Source: Dirofilaria immitis
Lineage: Eukaryota > Nematoda > Chromadorea > Rhabditida > Onchocercidae
Direction: 5' to 3'
Assembly (NCBI GenBank): GCA_024305405.1
Contig: JAKNDB010000070.1
Coordinates: 490,001 to 554,000, forward strand
DNA length: 64,000 bases
The notes under the pieces are model-generated. The model was given only the letters and a program-made list of their open reading frames with translations. It had not been told where the DNA came from and did no database searches. The number at the start of each line of letters is the position of its first letter. Within the stretch, counting starts at the first letter, position 1. The position numbers were made by a program, and so were the translations under genes. Below, piece after piece: positions 61,350 to 64,000 of the stretch.

Positions 61350-61834
61350 ATAGCATAGAATTAATTTTAATATATTTGAAATTCTAAATGAAATAGTAAC
61401 TTTGCAAATAACTTTTGAATATATTATTTCATTACTGATAATAGTTGTCTGATAAATATATCGCCCCGAACTTTCTTAACATTTTCAAATTTTGATATAA
61501 GAGAGATGAAGAAATTAGCATAGAATTAATTTTAATATATTTGAAATTCTAAATGAAATAGTAACATTGCAAATAACTTTTGAATATATTATTTCATTAC
61601 TGATAATAGTTGTTTGATAAATATATCGCCCTGAACTTTCTTAACATTTTCAAATTTTGATATAAGAGAGATGAAGAAATTAGCATAGAATTAATTTTAA
61701 TATATTTGAAATTCTAAATGAAATAGTAACATTGCAAATAACTTTTGAATATATTATTTCATTACTGATAATAGTTGTCTGATAAATATATCGCCCTGAA
61801 CTTTCTTAACACTTTCAAATTTTGATATAAAAGA
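61350..61834. repeat. 165-bp tandem repeat, nearly three copies
   Basis: Copies begin with AGCATAGAATTAATTTTAAT at about 61352, 61517 and 61682, so the period is 165 bp. Copies differ at only a few positions (TAACTTTGC or TAACATTGC; GTCTGATAA or GTTTGATAA; CGCCCCGAA or CGCCCTGAA), so the duplication is recent. Confidence 0.92.
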
Positions 61835-62220
61835 AATTTTTCATTAAAAAAACAAAATTTTCAGCCTTTTATGGTTATTTTACTCGATTATTTTATTATG
61901 CTACTACTATATACAATCTATTTGATCTTATCAACAGGTTTGTTTGTTTTTCTTAACAATTTGTAAAAAAAAATTGTTAAAAAATGGTTATATATATATC
62001 AGAAATGCTCAAATAAGTTGAAATAAATTAACAAGAATAGGAGTAACAGAAAGTTTTGAGAATCAAGGATTATGACTTTTTGTTTTTATGTTATCAATCA
62101 GATCAATCAATCATTATCATCTATGAACTATTTATAGATTTATAGCATAGATGCTAATAATATGATAATCATTTCCAAACAAAAAGTCTCGATCTACAAT
62201 TTTGTTTATTTCATATTTTT

Positions 62221-62257
62221 CTCTCTCTCTTTCTCTTTCTCTCTCTCTCTCTCTGTC
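62221..62257. repeat. (CT)n microsatellite
   Basis: CT dinucleotides with short TTT interruptions. It faces a complementary (GA)n tract at 62668-62703. Confidence 0.9.
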
Positions 62258-63304
62258 TTTCCAAGAACAAATAAGAGATGAGGGATGGAAGAAAGTAATG
62301 GAAATAAACAACATTTGATAAATTTCATAGTTCAAACGATGTAGGTTTTAATAAGAAGAACAAAATCATATAAGAAGGATTGATTTCATTTCGCGTTTTC
62401 TCTAAACTAATTAATACTTTATAATATTCTCGAATCTCATCTCTCTCAAATCTCATTTTCTTATCTCTTCGTTACATCTATCCCACTTGAAAAATTTCGA
62501 AAAAAATGAAGCAAATTCATGTGGTGGTGGTATCTGATGATGATAATGATTCGACGATAAGTGGTTTTCTTTCATCTTAGTTCATAGCAGAAATTTATTA
62601 ACTAATTTTGAAAAAAAAACGATTTAATTTCAGACATATGTTAAGATATGCATTATATGTAGAATGCGAGGGAGAGAGAGAGAGAAAGAGAGGGAGGGAG
62701 AAGAAAGTTGAAATGGAACGGATATTTGAAAGATTTATTTAAACGAAAAGTAAGAAGCAACTGAATCATCCCACTTCTATCTGTTATTTTTCAGCTTTCA
62801 CTATTTCTTCTAAACTATCCTAGCTTTTCAATCAGTTTCAATTTTAGATTGTTTAATCATTCATTTTTTTTTTATTTCAATCACTTAATCTTTATCTATG
62901 CCTAACTCTGTATCTATACTCTTTTAAATATTTAACAACTTTTCTTTTTTTTTTTTTTCGCTTTTCTCGAGATTCTATTTATTCTTTTATATTTACAAGA
63001 TAATCGAAAGGTTTAAACCAATCATATTCTAACTTTATTTTTATCCAATAATTATGATACATTAATTGATCCATCCATACATTCATTTATTTGATTCTTA
63101 AATTTGCTTATGTTTATTCAAATGAGATCGAATTGAAAATGTTCATTTTGAAATATTTCATTGAAATTGTTGAAAATGTCGAGAATATTAAAATAAATCG
63201 AGAATATTTACATAATTTCTGTTTATACAATATGTTGATCTATCGATGTAATTTTGAAATATTTATTTTTCTTTTCATTTTTGAAATTAAAATTTTATAT
63301 TTTG

Positions 63305-63546
63305 TAATATTATTGTTATTATTTATTTATTTATTCATTCATTTACTATTATTATTGTTGGTATTATCACTATTAATTATTATTATCATCGTTATTATTA
63401 ATATTATTCATACCATTATTATTATTTACACTATTGTAAATATGATTGTTATTATTGGTATTATTTATTATTGTTATTTATTATTAATTATTATTATTTA
63501 CTATTATTATTATTAATTAGCATTGTTATTATTTATTATTATTATT
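63305..63546. repeat. ATT/TTA microsatellite
   Basis: Long interrupted trinucleotide tract with ATTT, ATTC and GTT variants. The 141-codon open frame through it is a poly-Ile/Tyr/Leu artefact. Confidence 0.9.
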
Positions 63547-64000
63547 GTGTATATATATTTGTTTTAAACAAATGAAAGTTCGCTTTTTCGCCAAAAAGTA
63601 AACAAATTATTCAACGTCTTTTGAAGAAAATAGCAAAAGTACTTTTCAAAAATAAACAATGAGGAATCATAAAATCGCTGTAATTTTTGCGACGAAATAA
63701 TATGCATATCGCGCAATATTAAAAATTTATATTGTACACTTCACGTCATATTTCACGTCATCATTAACGTTTTAGTCTACGTTTTACGTCAAGAATGAAT
63801 ATGTTTATTTAGATCAATTAGTTTAACAGTGCTATCAATTATAGTTTAGTAATGAAAGAATAGTTTATCAGAAATTATTTCAATTGAAATTATTAATTTG
63901 TTTTGAAGACTTCGAACTAGAAGCTTATCTAAATTTTTTCATTTCTTAAGGATTCTCAAAATTTTTTCCAAAAAATTATTTCTCACTTAAACAACTTATT

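Larger units (their letters stand above)
58658..64000. other. Downstream AT-rich region, no gene seen
   Basis: About 5.3 kb with microsatellites and one large tandem repeat (61350-61834). Open frames pass through CA-type, ATT-type or GA/CT-type repeats and encode low-complexity strings. A cluster of ACGT motifs (CACGTCA, TACGTCA) lies at 63737-63791. Confidence 0.65.

Noticed and set aside
62132..62335. Arg/Glu-repeat open frame on the - strand
   Set aside because: Reading of the (CT)n microsatellite.

Overview
The window is nuclear DNA from a nematode, probably a spirurid or related parasite. The evidence is very high A+T content, nematode-type 3' splice sites (TTTCAG/TTTTAG), multi-exon genes with AT-rich introns, a short STI-1 without the N-terminal TPR block, a worm-type BMP ligand, and a decayed 18S rRNA copy that reads as nematode. 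No mobile element, CRISPR array or prokaryotic operon is visible.

Layout: 1-11.9 kb is non-coding and full of microsatellites and short tandem repeats. 11.9-15.8 kb (+) holds an intact 8-exon adenosine deaminase-like (ADAL) gene. 18.6-22.2 kb (+) holds ccz-1. 23.2-25.7 kb (-) holds sti-1, convergent with ccz-1. 27.5-31.4 kb (+) holds a tig-2/BMP5-8-like TGF-beta ligand, divergent from sti-1. 32.7-39.3 kb (+) holds prx-6 (PEX6). 42.6-43.5 kb holds a rearranged 18S rRNA relic. 50.1-58.7 kb (+) holds an 11-exon gene for a membrane-anchored PDZ protein. The rest, including 58.7-64 kb, is AT-rich repeat-bearing DNA.

The genes do not form one pathway: CCZ1 acts in Rab7 activation, STI-1 in Hsp70/Hsp90 co-chaperoning, the BMP ligand in secreted signalling, and PEX6 in peroxisomal receptor recycling.

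Two results stand out. First, the ADAL protein is intact and plainly homologous to its family, yet every metal-binding and catalytic residue I could align is replaced; it looks like a constrained pseudoenzyme. Second, ccz-1, sti-1, the BMP gene and prx-6 (18.7-39.3 kb), plus the last intron junction of the PDZ gene, repeatedly need one extra base, almost always in an A or T run, to keep frame. ADAL needs none. Homopolymer under-calling in the assembly is the likeliest cause, but it means naive gene models here will be broken. The BMP ligand also lacks the cysteine that normally links the dimer.
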